From: Alphaproteobacteria bacterium
GTDB taxonomy: Bacteria; Myxococcota_A; UBA796; CAJQPC01
DNA length: 64,000 nucleotides
NCBI GenBank assembly: GCA_020632795.1
Contig: JACKEV010000007.1
Location: forward strand, 496,001 to 560,000
Reading direction: 5' to 3'
In this document: positions 17,641 to 25,228 of the stretch, in pieces
Numbering within the stretch: position 1 is the stretch's first letter
Layout of the letters: every line of letters begins with the position of its first letter
Position numbers and translations under genes: made by a program
Notes under the pieces: model-generated
Seen by the model: the letters and a program-made list of their open reading frames with translations, nothing else
What the model was told of the DNA's origin: nothing
The model's database searches: none

Positions 17641-19497
17641 TCAGGCTGCCCAGAGCGGACGCTCCAGGAGCGGGGTGTTGAGGATGGTCTCCACCAGGGG
17701 CGTGCTGGCCTTGCGGGCACCGACCGGGGTGGAGGCGATCAGCCGGCGCAGGGTCCGGGAGACCGCGTAGGGGTCATCGAAGGTGGACTCGTCGAGCCGG
17801 AAGCAGGGCACGCCCAGCGCGGTAGCGGTGTCCTCGACCGCCCGGACCTGGTTGGACCAGCCGTTGTCGACCTCGACGAAGCCGAAGGCCACCGGCCGCA
17901 CGCCGGAGCGGCGGACCGCGTCGGCGAACGGGTTGTCCTGCTGGTCCCCGACGACGATCACCAGGGCATCCTCGTGCGCGGCCGGCGGGTGGTTCGAGAA
18001 CACCTGCTGGAAGGCCGCGCCGTGGCTGGTGCCGCCGCCCGCCTTGTAGCCCTTGAAGGCGTGCTCGACGCCCTTCGCGGACGGGTGGCGGATGGGGACC
18101 TCGCGGGCGGTGGAGTTGAACACCGCGACCGTGAGCTTCTCCAGGGGGAAGCCCTGGAGGAACCGGGTCAGCAGCACCTTGGAGCGCTCGATCGCGCCGG
18201 ACATGGAGCCGGAGATGTCGACCGCGCAGTACACCCGCAGGTCGCGCAGCTCCTTCTCCACCTCGCGCTGCAGGGCCTTGTCGGCCGCCTCGCGGAGCTT
18301 GTCGGCGGTGTCCTTGCGGCGGACCCGCTGGGCGATGTTCGCCGCGCGGGTGTTCTCCGCCGCCTCGGTCGCCCGCAGCCAGCGGTCGCCGATGGCCTCG
18401 ATCTCCAAGAGCCCCAGGTCCTCCAGGGTCGGGGTGAGGATGACGAGGTCGGCGTCCGAGACGCAGCCCGCCTCCACCGCCGCAGCGACGATGGCCCGGG
18501 TCAGCCCCGGCTCGGCGGGCAGCAGGCCCACGACGCGCTTCCAGCTCGGCCGGGTGCGCACGATGCGCCGGCAGATCTCCGCCTCGCTGAGGCCCTGCCA
18601 GGTCTCCGCGTCGTCCACGGCGAGGTCCAGCGCGACCGCGCGCCGCCCGTCGCCGGCCTGGGTCTGCTTCCACCGCAGGATCGCGAAGAACTGCGGGTTC
18701 AGCGGCTTGTAGCCGACCCGACGGGCGAGCTGCATCACCGTCCGGCGGTAGCCGGCGCGGACCAGACCCTCCAGCATGCGGGGGTTCTGCTCCCGGTGGC
18801 GCAGCCAGCGGCGCACTGCCTTGGGCCAGCGGCCGAGGGTCGGGTTGCGCGCCGAGCGGCCGAAGCCCAGGCGACGGTTGATCTCGCCGACCTCCTGCAG
18901 GGAGAGCAGCTCGCCGACCCGCAGCAGCAGCTTGGGGTTCAGGTCGCGGCCGTCCCGGCGGCGCAGCAGGCACATGGCCTCGCCGACCGCGCGCAGGTCG
19001 TCGTCGTGGAACAGGACCTCGCCGTCCTCGAGCACCGCCTCACCGCAGCGGCTCTGGACGAGCATGAGCGCGGCGAGGGCGACCTTCAGGTCGCGGTGCT
19101 CCTCGGCGAAGGCCCAGGAGGCCCAGCGCGCGGCGAAGTCGTTGTCCAGGCGCCACACCTCGGCGACCTGGCCGTACAGCCACGCCGCGACCTCCGGGAA
19201 CAGGCCCGGGGCCCGGTAGCGGCCGACCAGGGCGCCGCTCGCGCCCAGCACGCGGCCGTCCCGCTGCAGCGCGCCGATGGCGACGCGGGCGCGGCGGCGG
19301 CCCTTCTTCTCCAGGCGGTAGACGACCTTGTCCTTGTGGGTGACCGGGAACCAGCGCACGCCCGCCGGGGTCGAGGCGTCCTCGACCACCACGCCGGGGC
19401 GGTGGTGGACCATGTGGTCGCTGTGGGTCAGCAGGGTGCGCAGGAGCTGCTCGGCCGGGCCGAGGGCCTCCAGGCGTGCCGGATCGATGGTGGTCAT
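17641..19497 (-). CDS. Ro60-like TROVE/vWA RNA-binding protein
   Basis: ATG 19497 is preceded by GGGAGG, giving 618 residues. Residues ~100-400 are all-helical and resemble the HEAT-like TROVE ring of Ro60/Rsr, especially GRWPKAVRRWLRHR ... YRRTVMQLARRVGYKPLNPQFFAILRWKQ. Residues ~420-590 are a von Willebrand A domain with an intact MIDAS: DISGS at 427-431, Thr 490 in GGGTSHG, and Asp 518 in VVGDQQ. Ro60 proteins bind Y RNAs on the outer ring and misfolded RNA ends in the hole. Directly upstream on the same strand are two tRNA-like RNAs and a sigma-54 promoter, matching the known habit of bacterial Ro60 genes to sit beside tRNA-mimicking Y RNAs. The N-terminal ~100 residues are unlike classical Ro60, so this is a divergent member. 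Confidence 0.75.
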   Translation of the reverse strand: MTTIDPARLEALGPAEQLLRTLLTHSDHMVHHRPGVVVEDASTPAGVRWFPVTHKDKVVYRLEKKGRRRARVAIGALQRDGRVLGASGALVGRYRAPGLFPEVAAWLYGQVAEVWRLDNDFAARWASWAFAEEHRDLKVALAALMLVQSRCGEAVLEDGEVLFHDDDLRAVGEAMCLLRRRDGRDLNPKLLLRVGELLSLQEVGEINRRLGFGRSARNPTLGRWPKAVRRWLRHREQNPRMLEGLVRAGYRRTVMQLARRVGYKPLNPQFFAILRWKQTQAGDGRRAVALDLAVDDAETWQGLSEAEICRRIVRTRPSWKRVVGLLPAEPGLTRAIVAAAVEAGCVSDADLVILTPTLEDLGLLEIEAIGDRWLRATEAAENTRAANIAQRVRRKDTADKLREAADKALQREVEKELRDLRVYCAVDISGSMSGAIERSKVLLTRFLQGFPLEKLTVAVFNSTAREVPIRHPSAKGVEHAFKGYKAGGGTSHGAAFQQVFSNHPPAAHEDALVIVVGDQQDNPFADAVRRSGVRPVAFGFVEVDNGWSNQVRAVEDTATALGVPCFRLDESTFDDPYAVSRTLRRLIASTPVGARKASTPLVETILNTPLLERPLWAA

Positions 19498-19565
19498 GAG
19501 GGCCTCCCGCAGGCAGAGAGCGGCCGCTGCGCCCGAGGGCGCCGGCCGGAGGGTCGGAAGGAAGC

Positions 19566-19590
19566 GGCCGCCCCCCCATGGGGGGCGGCC
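19566..19590 (-). other. strong GC hairpin between the ncRNAs and the TROVE gene
   Basis: GGCCGCCCCCC-CAT-GGGGGGCGGCC (plus strand) is a perfect 11-bp stem with a 3-nt loop, 69 nt before the TROVE start. It has no T tract. It could be an attenuator that lowers read-through from the ncRNAs into the protein genes, or a 3' stabilising or processing stem of the ncRNA transcript. Confidence 0.5.
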
Positions 19591-19621
19591 TGGAACAGTC
19601 GGGGGCGATCGGCGCCCGAGT

Positions 19622-19719
19622 CGAGGTGCTTGTTGTGGTTGTGCGACGGGATTCGAACCCGCTGCTGACAGATTAAGAGTCTGTTGCCTTACCATTTGGC
19701 GACGCGTGTGAGCACCGCG
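19622..19719 (-). ncRNA. tRNA-like RNA 1 (Lys-CUU-type anticodon arm), putative Y RNA
   Basis: Read on the minus strand, this element has a complete D arm (GCC/GGC with loop AAATGGTAA), an anticodon arm (ACAGA/TCTGT, loop CTCTTAA, anticodon CUU at 19677-19675) and a T arm (GCGGG-TTCGAAT-CCCGT). The acceptor stem is cut to 3 bp (GCG 19705-19703 with CGC 19645-19643). Instead of seven pairs and CCA there is an outer helix: CGCGGTGCT (19719-19711) pairs with AGCACCTCG (19630-19622) with one mismatch, separated by unpaired CACA/C and an A/C-rich strand. This is not a usable tRNA; it fits a tRNA-mimicking Y RNA of the TROVE protein encoded just downstream. Confidence 0.75.
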
Positions 19720-19757
19720 TGGGGGACGCCGATCGCGGTCCCGATTAGGGGCCTCCT
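19720..19757 (-). other. spacer between the two tRNA-like RNAs
   Basis: This 38-nt spacer carries no gene. No promoter is evident, so RNA 1 is probably made by processing of the transcript that begins before RNA 2. Confidence 0.4.
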
Positions 19758-19863
19758 CGCCCGAGTGGAGGTGCTGGGTTGTGTTGGCGACAGGAATCGA
19801 ACCTGCAACAATCAGTTCCCAAAACTGATGCTCTACCAGTGAGCTACGCGTGTGAGCACCGCG
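19758..19863 (-). ncRNA. tRNA-like RNA 2 (Pro-UGG-type anticodon arm), putative Y RNA
   Basis: On the minus strand it has D arm GCTC/GAGC, anticodon arm TCAGT/ACTGA with loop TTTGGGA (anticodon UGG at 19821-19819) and T arm GCAGG-TTCGATT-CCTGT. The acceptor stem is again only GCG/CGC, and an outer helix joins GGTGCT (19860-19855) to AGCACC (19775-19770). The first 17 nt, CGCGGTGCTCACACGCG, and the 3' flank ACTCGGGCG are identical to RNA 1 although the tRNA bodies differ. The mature 3' end may lie at 19767 if the flank is not part of the RNA. Conserved frame with different anticodon arms argues for selection on the frame. Confidence 0.75.
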
Positions 19864-19925
19864 CAGAGGGCGAGGAGGACGAACTTTGAAAGACCGGAGC
19901 GCTGTGCGCCGTCGTTCTCTGTTGA

Positions 19926-19942
19926 AGCAAACGGCGTGCCAA
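19926..19942 (-). promoter_or_regulatory. sigma-54 (-24/-12) promoter of the tRNA-like RNA/TROVE operon
   Basis: On the minus strand TTGGCACGCCGTTTGCT matches every fixed position of the sigma-54 consensus (TGGCACG-N4-TTGCW), with GG and GC 12 nt apart. Transcription should start near 19915, about 50 nt before tRNA-like RNA 2, and continue through RNA 1 into the TROVE gene. Sigma-54 promoters need an enhancer-binding activator; in enterobacteria the Rsr/Y-RNA/RtcBA operon is driven this way by RtcR. No such activator is encoded in this window. Confidence 0.8.
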
Positions 19943-20031
19943 CCCGTCAAAGGGGCGTGGCGGGCCGCAGGGGGCTCCTCTGTCTCCAGATTGCGAGACT
20001 ATCGTATCGGTATTTATCTTGAGGGATACAC
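19943..20031 (+). promoter_or_regulatory. AT-richer divergent leader of the methyltransferase gene
   Basis: The stretch before ATG 20032 is unusually AT-rich for this window (tatcgtatcggtatttatc at 20000-20018) and has GAGGG at 20021-20025 as ribosome binding site. It lies back to back with the sigma-54 promoter, so the gap may also hold activator-binding sites. Confidence 0.35.
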
Positions 20032-20847
20032 ATGGCGTTGACCGGAGATGACTTCCTGCGAAGCTGGCACGCCGCGCACCCGGGGGCGACCGCGCAGACC
20101 TTCGCCGACTGGCGCGGGGACGACGGCCGCAGCGCCTACGACCGCCTGGTGGACCACGCCGCCGAGGCCGGGCCGGACGCGACGCTCCTGGAGCTGGCCT
20201 GCGGCGACGGCCACCTGCTGGCGTTGATCCGGGACGACCCCCGGGGGCCGCGGGACTGCGTGGGGGTGGACCTGAGCCCCGAGGAGCTGGCCGCCGCCCG
20301 CGCCCGCCTGGGGCCCGACACCCGGCTGATCGAGGCCCACGCCGCCGCGTTGCCCCTGCCCGACGCCAGCGTGGACGTGGTGACCTGCCACATGGCCTTC
20401 ATGCTGATGTCCGAGGTCGACGCGGTGGTCGCTGAGCTGGCCCGGGTGCTGCGGCCTGGGGGGCGGTTCTGCGCGGTCATCGGCGCGCGGGCGCGCCACG
20501 GGGGCTACGGCGCCTTCCTCACCGAGCTGTTCGCCCTGCTGCGCGCCGAGGGCGCCCCCGGCCTGGGCATCGGGGATCCCCGCGCCCGCAGCGCGGCGGG
20601 TCTGGCCGAGCTGTTCGGCCCGCCCGACTGGTCGGCCCCGGCGATCGCGGACTTCGACGTGCGCTTCACCGGCGAGGCCGAGGTGGCCTGGCGGGGCCTC
20701 TCGCTGATGTACAACGTCGACCTGCTCTCGCCAGGGGGGCAGGAGGCGCTGCGGGAGCGCACCCTGGCGGCGTGGGGGCCGGGGCCGGTGATGGTGGGGA
20801 TGGGGATGCTGGAGGTGACGGTGCAGCGCTTCACCCCACCTCGGTGA
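20032..20847 (+). CDS. class I SAM-dependent methyltransferase
   Basis: The 271-residue protein has a Rossmann methyltransferase fold: motif I LLELACGDGHLL (residues 52-63), acidic end of strand 2 CVGVDLSPEEL (Asp 80), then ALPLPDASVDVVTCHMAFMLM and LRPGGRFCAVIG. The type-11/UbiE-like motifs do not reveal the substrate. It lacks the Cys set of ArsM. It is divergent from the TROVE operon and shares its upstream gap, so a link to that system is possible but unproven. Its 3' end overlaps the convergent regulator gene by 17 bases. Confidence 0.8.
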   Translation: MALTGDDFLRSWHAAHPGATAQTFADWRGDDGRSAYDRLVDHAAEAGPDATLLELACGDGHLLALIRDDPRGPRDCVGVDLSPEELAAARARLGPDTRLIEAHAAALPLPDASVDVVTCHMAFMLMSEVDAVVAELARVLRPGGRFCAVIGARARHGGYGAFLTELFALLRAEGAPGLGIGDPRARSAAGLAELFGPPDWSAPAIADFDVRFTGEAEVAWRGLSLMYNVDLLSPGGQEALRERTLAAWGPGPVMVGMGMLEVTVQRFTPPR

Positions 20848-21565
20848 ACCCCATCCGCGCCAACTGCCGGGCGATGGCCTGGACTGCGGCGTCCTCTGCA
20901 GCCCGCTCCTGCAGGGGGTCCCGCCAGTGGATCGGGTCTCCGCTCGGGCCGCCGTGGTTGTAGAGGCGCAGCGTCATGGTGAGGAAGAGGTGGTCCTCGG
21001 CCTCGACGTCCTGCTCCTGGAGCGTGCGGTCCGGCGTCAGCGGCGTGTCCTGCCTGCGGAGCCCGTAGTCGACGTTGACGCCGATCCCTGACGTGTGAGG
21101 GATGACGGACGGGAGGCGCAGCTCTTCGCGGAGCAGGCGCACCGTCTCCTCCACCCGGCGGCCGAGGTCGATCAGGCAACGGCGGGTCTGCGCGGTGGAC
21201 AGGCAGGTGATGAGGACAGGATCTCCCCCACCGGGAGGGGGCGCTGGCGAGGCCGGCGTGAGGAGACGGACCCCGCGCCCCCGGAGGGTCTCGATGATCC
21301 GGGGCTCGTGTGAGGTGTCCCGGAGCCTGATGCGGAGCTTGTGGATGGCGCTCCGCTGCGTCTCCGGCGCTTTGGAGGGCTCTCCCCAAGCCAGCTCGAG
21401 GAGCTGCTGCCGGCTGACGGGCCGCCCGGCGCGATCGGCCAGGACCCGCAGGATGCGACCCTCCAGCTCGGTCAGCCGGTCGACGCCCCCGTCGTCGAAC
21501 GTCACCTCCCCGGTGTCCAGCCGAACCACGCAGCCATGAAGTCGCAGGGGTTCGGGCTCGCGCAT
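20831..21565 (-). CDS. winged-helix (OmpR/PhoB-type) DNA-binding protein without receiver domain
   Basis: From ATG 21565 (GAGG upstream) the product has 244 residues. Residues ~8-103 are an OmpR/PhoB-type winged helix: LTELEGRILRVLADRAGRPVSRQQLLELAWG, then TQRSAIHKLRIRLRD and the wing IIETLRGRGVRLLTP. No receiver domain precedes it. The C-terminal ~140 residues are an unknown domain (LITCLSTAQTRRCLIDLGRRVEETVRLL...). It is divergent from the CHAT gene (57 nt apart), so it is a good candidate for its regulator. Longer in-frame starts exist to 21652 but would run into the CHAT coding region. Confidence 0.75.
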   Translation of the reverse strand: MREPEPLRLHGCVVRLDTGEVTFDDGGVDRLTELEGRILRVLADRAGRPVSRQQLLELAWGEPSKAPETQRSAIHKLRIRLRDTSHEPRIIETLRGRGVRLLTPASPAPPPGGGDPVLITCLSTAQTRRCLIDLGRRVEETVRLLREELRLPSVIPHTSGIGVNVDYGLRRQDTPLTPDRTLQEQDVEAEDHLFLTMTLRLYNHGGPSGDPIHWRDPLQERAAEDAAVQAIARQLARMGFTEVG

Positions 21566-21622
21566 GCTCCACCTCGCGCTGCGGTCCATGGCAGAGTAAC
21601 CAGGGATCGCGGAGGGTGTTCG

Positions 21623-24600
21623 GTGGAGCGTCCGGCCTGGGGTGTGCTGCACATCGACGCGACGGAGGCCCGCTGGACCTGCGGCGGGCGCGTGGCCGCG
21701 GCGCTGGCGCGGGACCCCGGGCTCACTCTCCGCGACGCGCTGGACGAGCTGGAGCGGGCCCGGGCGGGCCTCGCGGGGTCACCCCACGCGTTGCATGATG
21801 CCGCGCTGGCGCTGGGGACCGTGCTGTCCGAGGGCTGGCTGCGGGGGGCCGTGGGCGCGGCGGTGGCCGAGGCGATCCGGGGGCTGCCGCCGGAGCACCG
21901 GCTCCAGGTCTGCGTGGAGGTCGCGGCGCCCACCTTGCACGATCTGCCCTGGGACCTGCTGCGGATCCCCGAGGCCTCGGGCGGGTGGGGGCCTCCGCTC
22001 GCGCTTCACCCTGAGGTCTCGGTGGTCCACGGGGCGCCTCGGGAGCTCCCCCCTGGCGTGACGCCCGCCGCGCGGCCCCTGCGCATCCTGGCCCTGTTCG
22101 GAGACCCGTTCGATCCGACACGCCGCCTGGCCGCATTGGACGTGGCTGCGGAGCGGAGCGTGGTGCTGGATGTCCTGGGGCCTCTCCAGCGCCGGGGGCT
22201 CGTGGACGTGCTGTGGATGGAGCGCGCCGACCTCGGGCGCCTTCGGGAGGTGCTCGAGGCCTGGCCTTGTCACGTCCTCCACATCAGCGCGCATGGTCAG
22301 GCGGGTGCCCTGCTGTTGGAGGACCACCGAGGTTACCCGCGCTGGGTGGATGCCAGGACCCTGTGGGCAGAGGCGCTCTGCGTCGCGCCGCCTCGCCTCG
22401 TCCATCTGGCCGGCTGCGCTTCGGCCAGCGCGCCGCCGGGGGGCCACGCCGGCGCCTCAGCGAGCCTCGCCGAGGCGCTGCTGGAGCTGGGTGTCCCTGC
22501 GGTCGTAGGCATGACCGCCTCGGTGGGAGACGGCTACGCGCGGCGGTTCTCCGCGGCGCTCTACCGTCATCTGGCCCGGGATGATCGGTCCGTGGCGGAC
22601 GCGTTCGCATCGGCCCGGCAGGAGGCCCGGCGCCCGGCGAGCGGGCGGGACCCGGAGCCCGACCAGTGGCCCACCCCCACGCTGCTGGTGCGCGCGGTCG
22701 GGTGGGCGGCTGTTGACGCGCACCGCGCGGAGGTGTTGTCGCGGCCGCAGCCCTCCCCGGGAACCCCCGAGGGGCGTCGGGGCGAGGTGGTCCGCCTCCG
22801 CGCGGCCTTGGAGCGAGGACCGGGTGCCTGGGTGCATGGCCCCCCGGGCGCTGAGGCCGAGGCTGTGGTGTCCGCGGTGCTGGCGGCGTTGCGCGCAGAG
22901 GGGTGGGCGATCTACACCCCGGCCCGGGCGGGGGAGCTGGATGTCCGGATCGATCGGGCTACCCCTGCGGTCGCGCTCCTCAACGCCTCGGGCCTGGATG
23001 ACGCCGCGCCTCTGCAGCGCTGGTCCCGGGCGCCCGGCGCGCTCCGCCTCGTGGTGCTGGGGGTGCCGGCGCAGGGCGGCGACGTCCTGGCCTCCTCGGG
23101 CCTGGAGCGGCACCCCGTCGGCTCGCTCGGGTTGGCCCATGTGCGCATGCGGGTCCGCCGGTCCGGGGGGGACGACGCGGTCGCGCGGCGGGTGTTCGCG
23201 GCCACCAGTGGGCTCCCTGGGCCCCTCCGGCGGGTGGAGGGCCTCCTCCAGCGCGACGCGGCGCCCTCGGCGGAGGCGCTTCGGGAGGCCGCTGAGGCCG
23301 GGGTGGACGTCGGGGCGGCCGCCGCGCGGGCGTCGGCCGTCGGCCCTCTGGCGGGCACGATGCTCACCGCGCTGGCGCTGCACACCCGGCCTGCGGACCC
23401 TGACACCCTGATGGCAGCGGATCGGTCCGCGCTGCGGCGGGCCGCGCTGCGCTGCGGCAGGTCCCGAAAGGAGGTCCGAGACGAGGCTCTGGCGGGGTTG
23501 GAGCAGCAGGGGCTGGCGGTTCGGGTCGAGGGTGGCCTCCGGCGGGTGACGTGGCTGGCCCCGCCCTGGGTCCGCCGCGCCGTGCTCGGGGGGCTCTCTG
23601 CAGACGTCCGCCGGACGACCCACGAGGCTCTGGCGCGCCGGTGGACGCAGCTCGCGGTGGGCGCGCGTGGGGCAGAGGAGGTCGACTTCCTGGAAGAGGC
23701 GCTCCACCACACCCGAGCGGGGGAGGGCATCCAGCACGCCCCCGAGGCGGTGTTTGCGCTGGTGCGGGCGCTGCGCCGCGCCGGACGTCAGGCCGACGCC
23801 GAGCGGGCCCTGCGCGACTTCGTCGACGCCATGCCACCCCATACAGCGGCGACAGCGGCGGCGCTCCATGAGCTGGGCCTCATCGCGCAGCGGCGTGGGG
23901 AGATGGCGCACGCGGAGCGCTTCTTCGTCCGGTCGATGGAGATGGACCGCGCGCTGGGCCACCACGTTGAGCTGATCGCCTCGCACGAGCAGCTCGCGTC
24001 GATCAGACACGGCGCGGGGGACGCCGAGGGGGCGCGGCGCCACGTGGCGGCGGCGATGCGCCTGTGCGCTTGGGTCGGGGACCGGAACAAGGAGGTGGAG
24101 GTCCGGCTGCTCGCGGCGCAGCTGGGGCTGGAGGGTGCGGCTCCCGAGGCGCTCCCGGCCCCGGGCACCCCCGCCCTGGTGGCGCGTTGGCGCATCGCTC
24201 GGGCTGAGGCGGCCCGGCGTGTTGGCGACCTCGCGGCGGCGGCTGAGGAGCTGGTGCACGCCAGGGAGGAGGCGCTGAGGGTCGCCGATGTCGCGCTCGA
24301 TCTGGATCTCCTGCAGGAGCTTGCGCTGCTGGAGCGCGCCCGAGGCGAGCTGGAGACCGCGTGGCGGATGCTCCGGTCGGTGACCTCCCGGGCCGAAGCC
24401 GCCGGCCATCTCCAGCGGGCGGTGGATGGATTGCGGATGTTGATGGGGCTCGCGCCTGCTCTGGGGTTCCCGGCCGAGCCCTGGCGCGAGCGAGGCGTCC
24501 ACCTCGCCTTGAAGCTCGGCGGGGCCGACGCGGCGAAGGTTCAGGTGGAGGCAGGAGAGAGGGCGCTCTTGGAGCGGAAGCCCGAAGAGGCGCTCCGCTA

Positions 24601-25225
24601 CCTCGAACCGGCCATGCACTGTGCCGACGACCGGGTCCGCGTCGACGCGCTCAAGGCGTGCGGCGCGGCGTTGATCCAGCTCGATCGACTACGCGAGGCG
24701 CGCGTGGTCCTGGAGCAGGCGGTCGCCGCGTGCCAAGACCCTGCACGTCTGCGTAACGCCACCTACTATCTCGGGATGCTGGACGTGATCGAGGGCGATC
24801 ACGCCACGGGGAGGCGTCGCCTCGCCCGGGTCATCGCGGAGGATCGTCGGGTCGGCAACGCGGCTGGGTGTGCGGCGGCTCTGGATCAGATGGGGCGGTC
24901 CTTTCTGGCGACCGCAGAGTTCGACCTGGCCCGCCAGTTGTTTGAGGAGGCTCAGGAGTTGACGTTGGATCCGGCAGAGCGCAATCGGACCCTGCTCGCC
25001 CTGAGCCTGGCGACGACGTCGTGTGGTGATGCGCTGGAGGGTCTGTTGATCGCGCTCGAGGCGCTCCACGACGGGCTGGTGGCGGGCGACGCGCTCTCAA
25101 GTCCTCAGACGCTGGCCCTTCGGGCGGCTGCAGACCTGCTTGACGACGTCGAGCTTCGCGAAGCGCTGGAGATGGAGCTGCCGCCGGTGGCCGCCCTGCG
25201 GGTGCTTGAGCTGCTGCGAGGCTGA
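21623..25225 (+). CDS. CHAT-domain caspase-like protease with degenerate P-loop region and TPR repeats
   Basis: GTG 21623 has GGAGGG at 21611-21616, giving 1200 residues. Residues ~95-360 form a CHAT peptidase: DLPWDLLRIP, catalytic His 224 in HVLHISAHG and Cys 265 in LVHLAGCASAS, then VPAVVGMTASVGD. Around residues 385-640 is a region like a STAND NTPase, but the P-loop is WVHGPPGAEAEAV (406-414) and lacks the Walker Lys, so nucleotide use is doubtful. Residues ~720-1190 are TPR-like helices. TPR/CHAT proteins are caspase-like proteases used in programmed cell death and phage defence. The adjacent winged-helix gene and the minus-strand operon that meets it 3 nt downstream may be regulators or targets. 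Confidence 0.85.
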   Translation: MERPAWGVLHIDATEARWTCGGRVAAALARDPGLTLRDALDELERARAGLAGSPHALHDAALALGTVLSEGWLRGAVGAAVAEAIRGLPPEHRLQVCVEVAAPTLHDLPWDLLRIPEASGGWGPPLALHPEVSVVHGAPRELPPGVTPAARPLRILALFGDPFDPTRRLAALDVAAERSVVLDVLGPLQRRGLVDVLWMERADLGRLREVLEAWPCHVLHISAHGQAGALLLEDHRGYPRWVDARTLWAEALCVAPPRLVHLAGCASASAPPGGHAGASASLAEALLELGVPAVVGMTASVGDGYARRFSAALYRHLARDDRSVADAFASARQEARRPASGRDPEPDQWPTPTLLVRAVGWAAVDAHRAEVLSRPQPSPGTPEGRRGEVVRLRAALERGPGAWVHGPPGAEAEAVVSAVLAALRAEGWAIYTPARAGELDVRIDRATPAVALLNASGLDDAAPLQRWSRAPGALRLVVLGVPAQGGDVLASSGLERHPVGSLGLAHVRMRVRRSGGDDAVARRVFAATSGLPGPLRRVEGLLQRDAAPSAEALREAAEAGVDVGAAAARASAVGPLAGTMLTALALHTRPADPDTLMAADRSALRRAALRCGRSRKEVRDEALAGLEQQGLAVRVEGGLRRVTWLAPPWVRRAVLGGLSADVRRTTHEALARRWTQLAVGARGAEEVDFLEEALHHTRAGEGIQHAPEAVFALVRALRRAGRQADAERALRDFVDAMPPHTAATAAALHELGLIAQRRGEMAHAERFFVRSMEMDRALGHHVELIASHEQLASIRHGAGDAEGARRHVAAAMRLCAWVGDRNKEVEVRLLAAQLGLEGAAPEALPAPGTPALVARWRIARAEAARRVGDLAAAAEELVHAREEALRVADVALDLDLLQELALLERARGELETAWRMLRSVTSRAEAAGHLQRAVDGLRMLMGLAPALGFPAEPWRERGVHLALKLGGADAAKVQVEAGERALLERKPEEALRYLEPAMHCADDRVRVDALKACGAALIQLDRLREARVVLEQAVAACQDPARLRNATYYLGMLDVIEGDHATGRRRLARVIAEDRRVGNAAGCAAALDQMGRSFLATAEFDLARQLFEEAQELTLDPAERNRTLLALSLATTSCGDALEGLLIALEALHDGLVAGDALSSPQTLALRAAADLLDDVELREALEMELPPVAALRVLELLRG

Positions 25226-25228
25226 AGG

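Noticed and set aside
15862..19668. 1268-codon plus-strand frame across the ThiF/TROVE operon
   Set aside because: It spans four well-supported minus-strand genes and part of the ncRNA region and has no recognisable motif.
19622..19863. Two ordinary tRNA genes (Lys-CUU and Pro-UGG)
   Set aside because: The acceptor stem forms only 3 bp, no CCA-proximal discriminator pattern is present, and both share a non-tRNA outer helix, so they were called tRNA-like ncRNAs.
20032..20847. Methyltransferase as the missing ArsM
   Set aside because: It lacks the conserved cysteines of arsenite methyltransferases and is far from arsS.
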